Source: Salinispira pacifica (GTDB taxonomy: Bacteria > Spirochaetota > Spirochaetia > DSM-27196 > Salinispiraceae). From it: 64,000 bases of DNA. Under the pieces are notes generated by a model. The model had not been told where the DNA came from, did not search any database, and saw nothing but the letters and a program-made list of their open reading frames with translations. Of this stretch, positions 17,680-27,052 are shown piece by piece; position 1 is the stretch's first letter; the number at the start of each line of letters is the position of its first letter. The stretch lies in NCBI RefSeq assembly GCF_000507245.1, contig NC_023035.1:1129001-1193000 (forward strand). Direction: 5' to 3'. The translations under genes and the position numbers were made by a program.

Positions 17680-19895
17680 AGAATCTTACACTACCGGGAT
17701 TTATTCAGTTTGCCGACTTTCTGCCCATCGCCTACAATCAAATATTCTCAGAGATGGGCAGTATGTATTGGCGCACCGAAGGGGCCTGGGAGGCCCCGGT
17801 ACTGCTGATGATCACATCAGGCGGCTACAAGCCGGGGCTTGGACCGTTTCACGCATCGAGCCTGGAGGCTTTCGGTGTGCATACCCCGGGAATTGATGTG
17901 GTTATGCCTTCAACCGCCGGCGATGCGGCGGGCCTCTTGAACAGCATATTCCGCACCAACAGACCGACTCTGTTTTATTATCCGAAAAACTGCCTGAACG
18001 ACCGTGAAAGCACCACCAGCACCGACATCGCAGATCACTTTGTTCCGGTGGGCAAGGCCTGTCTGGTCAATGAGGGCAGCGACATCAGCCTTATCGGCTG
18101 GGGCAATACGGTCTCGCTGATAAAAAAGCCGGTGCGGCTCTGGAATCATAAGGGATATCTGCTGAAATCATCGACTTAAGAAGCCTTTCCCTCTGGGATG
18201 CCGATGCGGTCTGCTCATCGGTGGCTAAAACCGGCCGGGTGATCATTGCCCATGAAGACAACAAGTTTTCGGGCTTCGGTGCGGAAATCCTGGCCGAACT
18301 CTCAGAGCGCATGGATGCTCCCTTTGCAGCCCGGCGGGTTGTCCGCGACACACCTACGTTCCCTGCAACTTCGGCAATCAGCTCGAAGTATTGCCATCCT
18401 ACAAGCGGATTCTCGAGACCGCCGTTGAAATGCTCGGCGGATCGTTGAGCTGGAAACTGGACGGCGCAGTTCGGGCCGGAGAGTTTGTGATTGAAGCAAT
18501 CGGTTCCAGCCCGTCGGACGAGATGGTCACGGTTATTGAGTATCTGGTATCGGAAGGCGATACGGTGGCCGACGGCCAGATCGTGGCCAGTGTGGAAGCT
18601 GACAAGGCGGTGACCGAAATCGCCTCGCTAACATCGGGAACGGTTATAGGCTTTCTGGCAGAGGAGGGTGTCGAGGTCGCCGTCGGCAAGGGGCTTATAC
18701 GGCTCAAGTCCGATACTGAGATTATCGCCAAACCTCCCACCAGGGAAGAACCGGGAACGCCGATTATCAGCATCGCTCCATCGGCCCTCCGTCCCGTTGT
18801 GACAGCCACCGTTTCCGCCGGAGCTGGAGCTGCGGGCAGTACAGCGACTGCTTCAGCGGACTATGAAGCTGCGGCAAGCCCCGCCGGTGAAACATTCACC
18901 GTGGGTATTGCGGGAGTCGCGTCGAGCATCGGTACCCGGGTAGTAACCACGACGGAAATCTCTGAAATGTGTCCTACCTGAAGTCCGGAAGATATCGTCA
19001 AGCGCACCGGCATTCACAGCCGTCACAGGGCCGACGATTCCCAGTCCGCCCTGTCCATGGCCGTGGACGCAGCGGTCAAGATAATCGATGAGAAAAATAT
19101 CGATGTACGCAAGCTGGCCGGTATCATCTGCTCGACGGGTACTCCCGAAGAAATTACTCCGTCGATGTCATGCCGAATTCTCGACGAATTAAGCCGCCGC
19201 TATGCCTCGCCGGATTCGGAGCACAGCGGCGAAAGCTCTGATGAACTGGAAATGCCGGCGTTTGACATTTCTGCTGCCTGCTCGGGCTACCTGTACGGTC
19301 TCCAGCTCGCCTACGATAAGCTGCTAGCCGGGGACCGGTCAAGCCCATTCTGCTGATCACCAGCGAACTGCTTTCCCGCCGCCTCGATACCTCCGACCCG
19401 TCGACAGCCCCCATCTTCGGCGATGCGGCGACGGCTACCCTGGTGGCTGCAGCAGGTCAGGGGCAGGAAATAGGCTATCGCATACACCGTCCGTTGACCC
19501 TGGCCTCCGGCGACCGCGACAGGGTATTGACGGTACCCGCAGATGAATCGGGGATGATTCAAATGGATGGGCCGGCGGTGTATCAGAAGGCGGTGAAGGC
19601 GATGATGGATTCGCTGAGCCGGGCTGCCGAAGCCTCCGGCTTTGATGCAACTGCTCTGGAGCTGATAGTTCCTCATCAGGCGAACCAGCGAATTATTAAT
19701 GCGGTTCGTCAGAGGATGAAGCTGGACAAAAGCAGGGTATTCTCGATGATCGCCGAATACGGCAATACATCGTCCTCCACCATTCCGCTTTGTCTGGAGA
19801 AGCTTGCCATCGATAAGGTTGCACCTGCAACCATGGGATTAACCGCGTTTGGAGGCGGTTATACCTATGCGGCTGCTGTTTTGGAAAAGATGTAA
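17680..19895 (+). pseudogene. Decayed fusion: E1 beta (2-oxoacid dehydrogenase) - lipoyl domain - ketoacyl-ACP synthase III
   Basis: Three recognisable parts follow one another on the same strand with several frameshifts and stops. About 17680-18410: transketolase-like E1beta (FIQFADFLPIAYNQIFSEMG, HTPGIDVVMPSTAGDA, GRVIIAHEDNKFSGFGAEI). About 18470-18720: lipoyl-like domain (GDTVADGQIVASVEADKAVTEI, with Lys at the modification site). About 18890-19895: KASIII/FabH (FDISAACSGYLYGL with the active Cys, LIVPHQANQRI, EYGNTSSSTIPL). Breaks are seen near 18136, 18162, 18350, 18980 and 19340, and the E1beta N-terminus is missing. Such a fusion could load a branched or unusual acyl starter from a 2-oxoacid straight onto a condensing enzyme; that is an inference. 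Confidence 0.8.
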
Positions 19896-20007
19896 CTGTT
19901 TGCAGGGTGCACCCAAAAGGTGTGAACAAGACAGTACTGCGGCAGGTCGGCGATGCAGAACGTACATCGCCGACCCGGCCGGGTACCCGCCAGTTACAGG
20001 GTTATAA

Positions 20008-21999
20008 TTATACGAGGGTGATTTCCACCTGCTGTGAATCATCTGTACTGTCAAAAGCCAGGTACACGGTAAAGCTGCCTGCTTCTGACACCCATCTTTT
20101 CTGTTCCGTGCTGTAGAACATAAATGCTTCGGGGGGCAGGGTGAAATCGATCTCTCTTTCTTCTCCCGCCTCCAGTTCCAGTTTTGAAAAGGCCTTGAGC
20201 TCCCGGGGAGGCCGGGCAACACTGGCTTCCTGGTCTGAAACATAGAGCTGAACCACGGTTTTTCCCGCTCTCTTTGCGGTGTTTTTTACCGTGCACCGAA
20301 TGCGTGCCGATTCTCCCTGTCCTATACGGGGAGTATCTGTTGCGGCATTGCTGATTTCGAAGCTGCTGTATGATATACCAAACCCGAAGGGAAACAGCGG
20401 TTCGATGTTCTTTTGCTGATACCAGCGGTAGCCCACAAAGACGCCTTCCTTGTACTCGATATCGTAGACGTCTCTCTTGTGCTCCTCCTGGTCATTCCAG
20501 CCGCGGTACAGTTCTTCGCCCTCTGGTATGTAGCCGTACCCCGGAGAGTCACTGAATTCCTTCTCTATGGTTATGGGAAGCCGTCCCGAGGGATTGAGGC
20601 GTCCGGAAATAATCCCTGCAATGGCAGCATAGCCGTTCTGGCCGGGGTACCAGCCGTAGAGTATTGCCGCAACATCATCGGCCCAGGATGTCATGCGGAT
20701 GCCCCCGCCGGAGTTCACCAAAACCAGAGTTCTTTTATTGGACCGACAGCAGAGACTAACAAGATTCTCATCGTCTTTCGTCAATTCAAACGCCCGGTCC
20801 CAGCCTTCGCTGTCCAGGGTGCCGGTACTCACAAGGACCGTGTCGGCGGTAGAAAGATCCTCGGATGTGGGAGTTGCGGCGAAGTGCAGGCGTCCGGGGA
20901 ATTCACTTTCGAGGGCTTGGCGGAGGCTGATGTGATTAAAGCCTTCGACTTCAGCTGCACCTCCGCCTTTGGGAATGGTATCGAGGAATTTTCCGCAAAC
21001 CAGTATTTTGCCCGTGCCATCGAGGGGAAGAAGATCATTGTTTTTCAGCAGTACCGCACCCTCCTCGACGGTTTTACGGGAAATCTCTTCGTGGGCTGGC
21101 AGATTCTCAACGAGTTCGTTTTTTTTAAAATCGCTGTCGTACAGATTCATCGCGATGCATGTTTTTACAAGACTGATGACCATTCTGTCGATCTCCGATT
21201 CTTTGATTTTCCCCTCATCAAGAAGCCTGGGAACAGCCTGGAGAATTTTGGAGGCGGGCATTTCGAGGTCCTGTCCGGAGTGGACGGTTGCTTCTGCATC
21301 TTCAATTGCCCACCAATCGGTCATGACCAGCCACTGGAAGCCGAGTTCCTCTCTGAGAATTCCTGTGATGAGTTCACGGTTTTGACTGCACCATTCACCG
21401 TTGAACTGGTTATAGGCGGTCATTACCGCTTTCGCCCCCGCCTCGACTCCTGCCTTGAACGCCGGCAGGTATATTTCGCGAAGTGCCCGGTCATCGACGA
21501 CGGAGTTACTTTTTCTGCGGAAGTAATCGGTGTTATTGGTAATAAAATGTTTGATTGTGGCAACTACTCCGTTGCTTTGCACACCTTTTACAAATCTTTC
21601 GATCATGCGGGCGGCCAGATACGGGTCTTCGCCGAGGTATTCGAAATTCCTCCCTGACTGGGAGTGGCGGTAAATATTCATTCCCGGACCGAGAAGTATT
21701 CCCACACCGCCGGCGCGGGCCTCCTCGCCCACCGAGCGTGCGTATTCTTCACTGATTTGGGGGTTCCAGCTTGCTGCCAGACATGACATTGAGGGGAATG
21801 CCACCGATTTCTCCAGGCAGGGGGTCATCGGTTCATCCAGCCAGTCGTGGCGTATGTTTATTCCCTGACTGGCATCGGCCATAAATACTTCCCTGATTCC
21901 AAGTCGTTCCACTTCACGTGTGAAAAATCCCCGGGTCCCACCGATGAGCAAGAGCTTTTCATCGAGGGTCATCTTTTGTACGAGTTCCTGTGCGTTCAA
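20008..21999 (-). CDS. Glycoside hydrolase family 3 (beta-glucosidase-like)
   Basis: The 663-residue enzyme hydrolyses terminal beta-linked sugars with retention. Seen: N-terminal TIM-barrel domain with KHFITNNTDYFRRKSN, the nucleophile motif VMTDWWAIEDAE (Asp228), the (alpha/beta)6 sandwich domain with YGWYPGQNGYAAIAGIISG, and a C-terminal fibronectin-III-like domain (FPFGFGISYSSFEIS). No signal peptide is present, so it is cytoplasmic and would act on imported oligosaccharides. It is divergent from the ABC importer and shares a control region with it. GH3 enzymes vary in sugar specificity (glucose, xylose, GlcNAc), so the sugar is not assigned. Confidence 0.93.
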   Translation of the reverse strand: MNAQELVQKMTLDEKLLLIGGTRGFFTREVERLGIREVFMADASQGINIRHDWLDEPMTPCLEKSVAFPSMSCLAASWNPQISEEYARSVGEEARAGGVGILLGPGMNIYRHSQSGRNFEYLGEDPYLAARMIERFVKGVQSNGVVATIKHFITNNTDYFRRKSNSVVDDRALREIYLPAFKAGVEAGAKAVMTAYNQFNGEWCSQNRELITGILREELGFQWLVMTDWWAIEDAEATVHSGQDLEMPASKILQAVPRLLDEGKIKESEIDRMVISLVKTCIAMNLYDSDFKKNELVENLPAHEEISRKTVEEGAVLLKNNDLLPLDGTGKILVCGKFLDTIPKGGGAAEVEGFNHISLRQALESEFPGRLHFAATPTSEDLSTADTVLVSTGTLDSEGWDRAFELTKDDENLVSLCCRSNKRTLVLVNSGGGIRMTSWADDVAAILYGWYPGQNGYAAIAGIISGRLNPSGRLPITIEKEFSDSPGYGYIPEGEELYRGWNDQEEHKRDVYDIEYKEGVFVGYRWYQQKNIEPLFPFGFGISYSSFEISNAATDTPRIGQGESARIRCTVKNTAKRAGKTVVQLYVSDQEASVARPPRELKAFSKLELEAGEEREIDFTLPPEAFMFYSTEQKRWVSEAGSFTVYLAFDSTDDSQQVEITLV

Positions 22000-22067
22000 G
22001 GGGTCCTCCCGGCGCAGCTGTGCGCCTGTATGATTTTCTATTGTTGCGACTACTGGTGTGTCATCTT

Positions 22068-22082
22068 ATTTAGTTTACGTTA
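22068..22082. promoter_or_regulatory. Operator-like motif, GH3 side
   Basis: ATTTAGTTTACGTTA; its complement TAACGTAAACTAAAT is nearly the same as TTACGTAAACAAAT at 22284-22297 on the other side of the divergent region. Two related copies, one by each gene, suggest one regulator for both; the ROK protein at 28071 is the obvious candidate. Confidence 0.5.
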
Positions 22083-22254
22083 TACAACAAATATTGAGCC
22101 GTCAAGCAGGAGTTTTACTTTTTTGTGAAAACCCTTGTGAGAAGAGCAGCAGACGAATCATTATGCACCAAATCGTTGCATATATGTGTATTTTTGGCAG
22201 TAAATACCGTCATTTATGCCGAGTAAATAGTGCATAACAGAAATAAAATAATTG

Positions 22255-22297
22255 TTGACAGTTTTTAAAATGTGAATGTAGGATTACGTAAACAAAT
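22255..22297 (+). promoter_or_regulatory. Sigma-70-type promoter with overlapping operator-like motif
   Basis: TTGACA (22255-22260), an 18-base spacer and TAGGAT (22279-22284) form a plausible promoter for the transporter operon. The motif TTACGTAAACAAAT (22284-22297), with core palindrome TTACGTAA, begins at the -10 element and would cover the start site, as expected for repression. A wider inverted pair TTATGCAC (22161-22168) and GTGCATAA (22230-22237) lies upstream. Confidence 0.5.
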
Positions 22298-22378
22298 TAT
22301 GAGGGCGTGTTCCGGAAGCGATTTTTGGAGTTCGGCTCTCACAAAACACCTCTTCGGAGGAAAAGGAAGGGAAGAGTG

Positions 22379-24070
22379 ATGAAAAAGCTTGCTCTGCTTG
22401 TTCTCATGAGTGCAGTGGTTTTCTCAGCCGTGTTTGCCGCTGGTGGTGCCGAAGCCGCATCAAGCGACAAGGTTGTGCTTACTGCTCTAATTGATTCGTC
22501 AGACGGATGGATTAGGAATTTCAATCCCTATGCATCCGGTGCATACCAGTACAACCACGGTTTCACCCTGGAGTACATTGCCCTCTACGACCCGCTTAAC
22601 AACAACCGCGAAATCCCCTGGCTTGGAGAAGAAATCAGCATGAACGATGATTTCACCTCCATCACCGTTAAGCTTCGCGAAGGTGTAAAGTGGAATGACG
22701 GGGAAGATTTCAATGCCGATGACGTGGTGTTCACCTACAAGATCAGCCAGGATCATCCCGAAATCGACCGTCAGGGTTACTGGGGCGACAACGGTAAGCT
22801 CCTCGATGTTGTCAAAATCGATGAATACACCGTGCGCTGGGACCTGCGCAGCGCCAATCGCTTTGCTCCCACCGACATCTTTGCAGAAGTTCAGATGATT
22901 CCCGAGCATGTATGGAGTGAAGTTGCAGAACCCGCAACCCATGTGCTGGAAAGCCCCATTGGTACCGGCCCCTTCACCGAAGTTGTTGAGTTCACTCCCG
23001 AAATGGTAGTGCTCGGTCGGAACCCCTACTACTGGAATGCCGATGACCTGGAAATCGACGAAGTACGCTTTCCTCAATTCAACGACAACGCTGCAGCACT
23101 CGCCCTCCTCGAAAGCGGCCAGGTGGACTGGGCACATATTTTTATTCCCGACATCGAAAAAACCTATGTACAGGGCAATCCAAATCGTAAGTACTGGTAC
23201 GGTAAAAACGACGGCGTACGCCTCGCGTTCAACCACATGACCAAAAACGAAGGTAACCGGGAAGCATTCTTTATTCCCGAGTTCAAGAAGGCTCTCTCAA
23301 TGGCAATTGACCGCCAGGGCATCATCGATTCAGCCGTATTTGGCTATCTCGATCCGGTAGTACCCCCGGTAACAGGTCTTCCTCCGGCTCTCTGGGGTAG
23401 CAGAAATCCCGAAGCTGATGCAATTACCAACCGCTATGCCGAATACGACCTCGACGCAGCCCGCGAAATTCTCGCTGAAGCCGGTTTTCAAGACGTCGAC
23501 GGCGACGGATGGGTGGAAACTCCCACAGGTCAGACCATCGAATTCGAAATCCTTTCTCCTGCGGGCTGGAGCGACTGGAACGACGGTGCAGTAATCGCAG
23601 CTGAAGGTTTCCGGGCTATCGGTGTCAACGCATCTGCCAAAGCTCCCGACCTCGGTGTAATCATCGAAAGCTGGGAAACCGGCGACCACGATGTTCTGTA
23701 TGCCGGCTACGGAAAGTCTGCCAACCCCTGGAAGTTCTACTTCGACACCATCGGCGACAGCAGCCGCGTTCTGACCCAGACCTGGTGGTCGGTAACCCAG
23801 ACCAACTACGTAAACGAAGATATCAATGCCCTCATCGACCGTATGCCCTCAGCAAGTGACGCCGAGCTCAAGGAAATTACCGATGAAATCGAGCTGTTCT
23901 TCGCAGAAAACATGATCAACATTCCGCTGTTCTACAACGGTCTGTGGTATGTATACAGCACTGAGCGCTTTACCGGTTGGTCTACCGAAGACAATCCGGT
24001 AATCGAGCCCGCCCTCGCGGACCACGATGTAAAGCTTTACCACCTGATGCAGCTGAGCCCGGTTAAGTAA
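22379..24070 (+). CDS. ABC transporter substrate-binding protein, family 5
   Basis: A periplasmic binding protein of the oligopeptide/oligosaccharide SBP_bac_5 family. It has a signal peptide (MKKLALLVLMSAVVFSAVFA). Family features: WLGEEISMNDDFTSITVKLREGVKWNDGEDFNADDVVFTYK, FKKALSMAIDRQGIIDSAVFG and the C-terminal INIPLFYNGLWYVYSTERFTGW. It has 563 residues from the ATG at 22379, which lies behind GGAAGGGAAG; the longer upstream frame has no site. It heads a five-gene importer operon with a ROK regulator and a divergent GH3 enzyme, which suggests a beta-linked oligosaccharide ligand, as known for relatives in Thermotoga and other saccharolytic bacteria. Peptide uptake remains possible. Confidence 0.92.
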   Translation: MKKLALLVLMSAVVFSAVFAAGGAEAASSDKVVLTALIDSSDGWIRNFNPYASGAYQYNHGFTLEYIALYDPLNNNREIPWLGEEISMNDDFTSITVKLREGVKWNDGEDFNADDVVFTYKISQDHPEIDRQGYWGDNGKLLDVVKIDEYTVRWDLRSANRFAPTDIFAEVQMIPEHVWSEVAEPATHVLESPIGTGPFTEVVEFTPEMVVLGRNPYYWNADDLEIDEVRFPQFNDNAAALALLESGQVDWAHIFIPDIEKTYVQGNPNRKYWYGKNDGVRLAFNHMTKNEGNREAFFIPEFKKALSMAIDRQGIIDSAVFGYLDPVVPPVTGLPPALWGSRNPEADAITNRYAEYDLDAAREILAEAGFQDVDGDGWVETPTGQTIEFEILSPAGWSDWNDGAVIAAEGFRAIGVNASAKAPDLGVIIESWETGDHDVLYAGYGKSANPWKFYFDTIGDSSRVLTQTWWSVTQTNYVNEDINALIDRMPSASDAELKEITDEIELFFAENMINIPLFYNGLWYVYSTERFTGWSTEDNPVIEPALADHDVKLYHLMQLSPVK

Positions 24071-24101
24071 TCCCGATTACACCGGACAAAGGACGATAAA
24101 A

Positions 24102-25100
24102 GTGAAGTACATATTTAAAAGATTGGGTTTTTACCTGATAGCTTTTATTGCCGCTGTAACGATCAATTTCTTTCTCCCCCGGCTTATGCCGGGGGATCCT
24201 GTTCAAATGTACATGGCCCAGCTCTACAATACCAGCGGCACTGTCAATTCCGAGACCATTGCTGCAGTGGAAAAACTCTTCGGATTTGATCAGGAACGGA
24301 CCCTCATAGAAAGCTATTTCAGTTACATTGGCAATATTTTCCGCGGAAACTGGGGAACATCCTTCAGTCAATTTCCCCTGTCAGTGACAGATGCCCTGCA
24401 GCGCGGTCTGGGATGGACAGTGTTCCTTATGGGGACAGCGCTTATCGTTTCATTTACTCTCAACACCCTGCTCGGCATTGTTGTTGCCTGGCGAAGGGGC
24501 AGTAAACTGGATTCAGTTCTCACTGTCGGAGGTCAGCTGATGGGTAATATTCCCGCGGTTGTTGTTGCCCTGCTGCTGAGTTTTACGTTTGCCCGATCTG
24601 AGATGCTCGGAATTTTTCCATCCGGTTATGCGGTAACGCCGCTGTTCAGACCGGCAAATTTTTTCCAATATGCCCTTGATGTGGCATACCACGCCTTCCT
24701 GCCGGTGATGTCTATAGTGCTTATCAACTTCGGCGGAATTATGGGAATGCGTGCAAATATGATAAATCAGCTTGGTGAAGATTTTATCACCATGGGCTGG
24801 GCCAAGGGCGTGCCTGATCGCAAGGTTATGTTCGGCTATGGCGCGAGAAATGCCATGCTGCCGGTTGTTACAACCTTTGCCATGCAGATCGGGTTCCTTC
24901 TCGGCGGTTCCCTCATTACTGAAATAGTGTTTAATTATCCGGGACTCGGAAAGGTGATGATCGGTGCACTCGATGCCCGGGACTACCCGCTTATGCAGGG
25001 TATTTTGCTGATGTCCACCATACTGATGCTTTCGGCCAATTTCCTTGCCGATATAGGACTGCTGGTTCTCGATCCGCGGCTGCGGAAGCAGGGGAGGTAG
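24102..25100 (+). CDS. ABC permease, DppB/OppB type
   Basis: Inner-membrane subunit with six predicted helices and the N-terminal pattern of DppB (FKRLGFYLIAFIAAVTINFFLPRLMPGDP). The cytoplasmic coupling loop MGWAKGVPDRKVMFGYGARNAMLPVVT is the EAA-type motif that contacts the ATPases. The start is GTG with a weak AAGGA upstream. The length of 332 residues is normal. It pairs with the DppC-type gene four bases downstream. Confidence 0.92.
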   Translation: MKYIFKRLGFYLIAFIAAVTINFFLPRLMPGDPVQMYMAQLYNTSGTVNSETIAAVEKLFGFDQERTLIESYFSYIGNIFRGNWGTSFSQFPLSVTDALQRGLGWTVFLMGTALIVSFTLNTLLGIVVAWRRGSKLDSVLTVGGQLMGNIPAVVVALLLSFTFARSEMLGIFPSGYAVTPLFRPANFFQYALDVAYHAFLPVMSIVLINFGGIMGMRANMINQLGEDFITMGWAKGVPDRKVMFGYGARNAMLPVVTTFAMQIGFLLGGSLITEIVFNYPGLGKVMIGALDARDYPLMQGILLMSTILMLSANFLADIGLLVLDPRLRKQGR

Positions 25101-25104
25101 GCCT

Positions 25105-26082
25105 ATGAACTTTAAACAGACAATACGGCGTTCCGGGGTTTTTCTCAGAGATAATCCCAAGGCGACCACAGGAATATTCCTGCTGACAATAATTCTCGTC
25201 CTTACCATGGGAGCTCCGCTTTTCACCGACTTTGATCCCATGTTTAGAACACAAAACTACCGGGTTGAACCGAATGACGAGCACTTTCTTGGAACGACCC
25301 AGCTCGGTCGTGATGTGTGGGCCCAGACCCTTTACGGTGGGCGGACATCACTGCTGGTCGGCGTCCTTGCCGGTCTGATCGCGGTAAGTCTCAGCACCAT
25401 CATCGGTATTACCGCGGGCTACTTCGGCGGCATTGTGGACGGGATTATTACCACCGGGATTAATATAATCATGGTAATTCCCAACATACCCCTATTGCTG
25501 GTGCTCGCCTCTCTAATGGGCGGCGTAACGCCTGTGATGATCGCGGTGATTATCGGCTTTACCTCATGGGCATGGGGTGCCCGGGTTCTGCGCAGTCAGA
25601 CCATGAGCATTCGCAACCGGGAATTTGTTTATGCGGCAGAGACCCTTGGTGAGACAAAAATCCGTCGGCTCTTTGCCGAAGTTATGCCCAACATGCTCTC
25701 AATGATGAGTTCGGGCTTTGTCGGTACGGTGATCTACGCAATTATGGCCCAGGCCACACTGGAGTTCCTCGGTTTTGGCGACCTTCTCTCGGTTACCTGG
25801 GGAAACATGCTTTACAATGCGGACAAAACTGCTGCCCTGCAGGTCGGCGCATGGTGGGAGCTTCTTGGACCCTGTCTTGCACTGATCATGCTGGGTTCCG
25901 GACTGACGCTTATCAACTTCTCCATAGATGAACTGTCCAACCCCAAGCTCAAGGCACAACGCATCATGGCCGGGTATTACAAAGAAAAGAAGAAAGAGGA
26001 ACGGCTTGCTGAGCGGCATGCCCGCCGCGCTGCGGCAAACGGCAGTGTTCTTCCAACCGACGGTGGAGGGATTAAAGAATGA
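25105..26082 (+). CDS. ABC permease, DppC/OppC type
   Basis: The second inner-membrane subunit, 325 residues with about six helices and the typical opening FLRDNPKATTGIFLLTIILVLTMGAPLF and GTTQLGRDVWAQTLYGGRTSLLVG. The coupling motif YAAETLGETKIRRLFAEVMPN is present. The charged tail after residue 295 (KEKKKEERLAERHARRAA) is longer than usual. It overlaps the next gene by four bases (ATGA). Confidence 0.92.
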   Translation: MNFKQTIRRSGVFLRDNPKATTGIFLLTIILVLTMGAPLFTDFDPMFRTQNYRVEPNDEHFLGTTQLGRDVWAQTLYGGRTSLLVGVLAGLIAVSLSTIIGITAGYFGGIVDGIITTGINIIMVIPNIPLLLVLASLMGGVTPVMIAVIIGFTSWAWGARVLRSQTMSIRNREFVYAAETLGETKIRRLFAEVMPNMLSMMSSGFVGTVIYAIMAQATLEFLGFGDLLSVTWGNMLYNADKTAALQVGAWWELLGPCLALIMLGSGLTLINFSIDELSNPKLKAQRIMAGYYKEKKKEERLAERHARRAAANGSVLPTDGGGIKE

Positions 26083-27050
26083 AGAATGTACTCGAAGTAA
26101 GCAATCTCTCCGTCGATTATGTGACCCTCAACGGAAGCGTCCGGGCCGTTGACGATGTGAGCTTTTCCATCGGCGAAGAGCAAAGCCTCGGTCTGGCAGG
26201 TGAGTCGGGATGCGGCAAGAGCACCATCGCATACTCACTCATGAGGCTCCATCGGCCTCCCGCATTAATTGCAGAAGGCGATATCCGGCTGGGCGGAGTG
26301 GATGTGCTTGCCCTCAACGACGAACAACTGAGAATGTTTCGCTGGCAGCAGGTCAGCATGGTGTTTCAGTCGGCGATGAACTGTTTAAATCCGGTGGTCC
26401 GCCTGGAAAAGCAGTTTTTTGAAATCTTCCGTTACCACGGTATTACCAAGGACAAGGAAGATGCCCGGCAGAGATCGGCAAGGCTACTCGAACTTGTGGG
26501 CATACCCTCCGACCGTCTGCGGGATTACCCCCATCAGTTTTCCGGAGGAATGCGCCAAAGGGCGGTAATCGCCATGGCACTGGCCCTCCGGCCCCGGCTT
26601 CTCATTCTCGACGAGCCGACCACTGCCCTCGACACCGTTGTTCAGCGCGATATTCTCCAGCGGGTCTACGAATTAAAGAAGGAATTCAAGTTCTCAATTC
26701 TTTTTATCACCCACGACCTGAGTCTGATGATGGAATTCTGCGATATCGTTGCGATTATGTACGCCGGTAAAATCGTCGAACAGGCTCCGGCGCAGACCAT
26801 ATTACACACACCAAGGCATCCTTACAGCTACGGGCTGAAGAACTCATTTCCCAGCCTTCAGGGCGACATCGAATATATGGAAGGCATACCGGGATCGCCC
26901 CTCGATCTTAAAAAAATACCCAAGGGCTGTCGCTTTGCGGCCCGTTGTTTCAAAGCCACCGATGTGTGCCGTGAGCTTGTTCCCGAGCGCCGTCATGTAG
27001 GCGACGACTTCTTCGATTGCCACAATCCCCTTCAACCGAGCGAGGCATAA
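26079..27050 (+). CDS. ABC transporter ATPase, DppD/OppD type
   Basis: Cytoplasmic ATPase of the importer with Walker A GESGCGKST, Q-loop VFQSAMNCLNPVV, signature FSGGMRQRA, Walker B LLILDEPTTALD and H-loop FITHD. The C-terminal oligopeptide-type domain has the Cys pattern CRFAARCFKATDVC that binds an iron-sulfur cluster in some relatives. The length of 323 residues is normal. It forms a heterodimer with the next gene product. Confidence 0.94.
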   Translation: MKNVLEVSNLSVDYVTLNGSVRAVDDVSFSIGEEQSLGLAGESGCGKSTIAYSLMRLHRPPALIAEGDIRLGGVDVLALNDEQLRMFRWQQVSMVFQSAMNCLNPVVRLEKQFFEIFRYHGITKDKEDARQRSARLLELVGIPSDRLRDYPHQFSGGMRQRAVIAMALALRPRLLILDEPTTALDTVVQRDILQRVYELKKEFKFSILFITHDLSLMMEFCDIVAIMYAGKIVEQAPAQTILHTPRHPYSYGLKNSFPSLQGDIEYMEGIPGSPLDLKKIPKGCRFAARCFKATDVCRELVPERRHVGDDFFDCHNPLQPSEA

Positions 27051-27052
27051 CT

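Noticed and set aside
20413-21657. 414-codon plus-strand frame opposite the GH3 gene
   Set aside because: Shadow of GH3; no start signal and no family resemblance.
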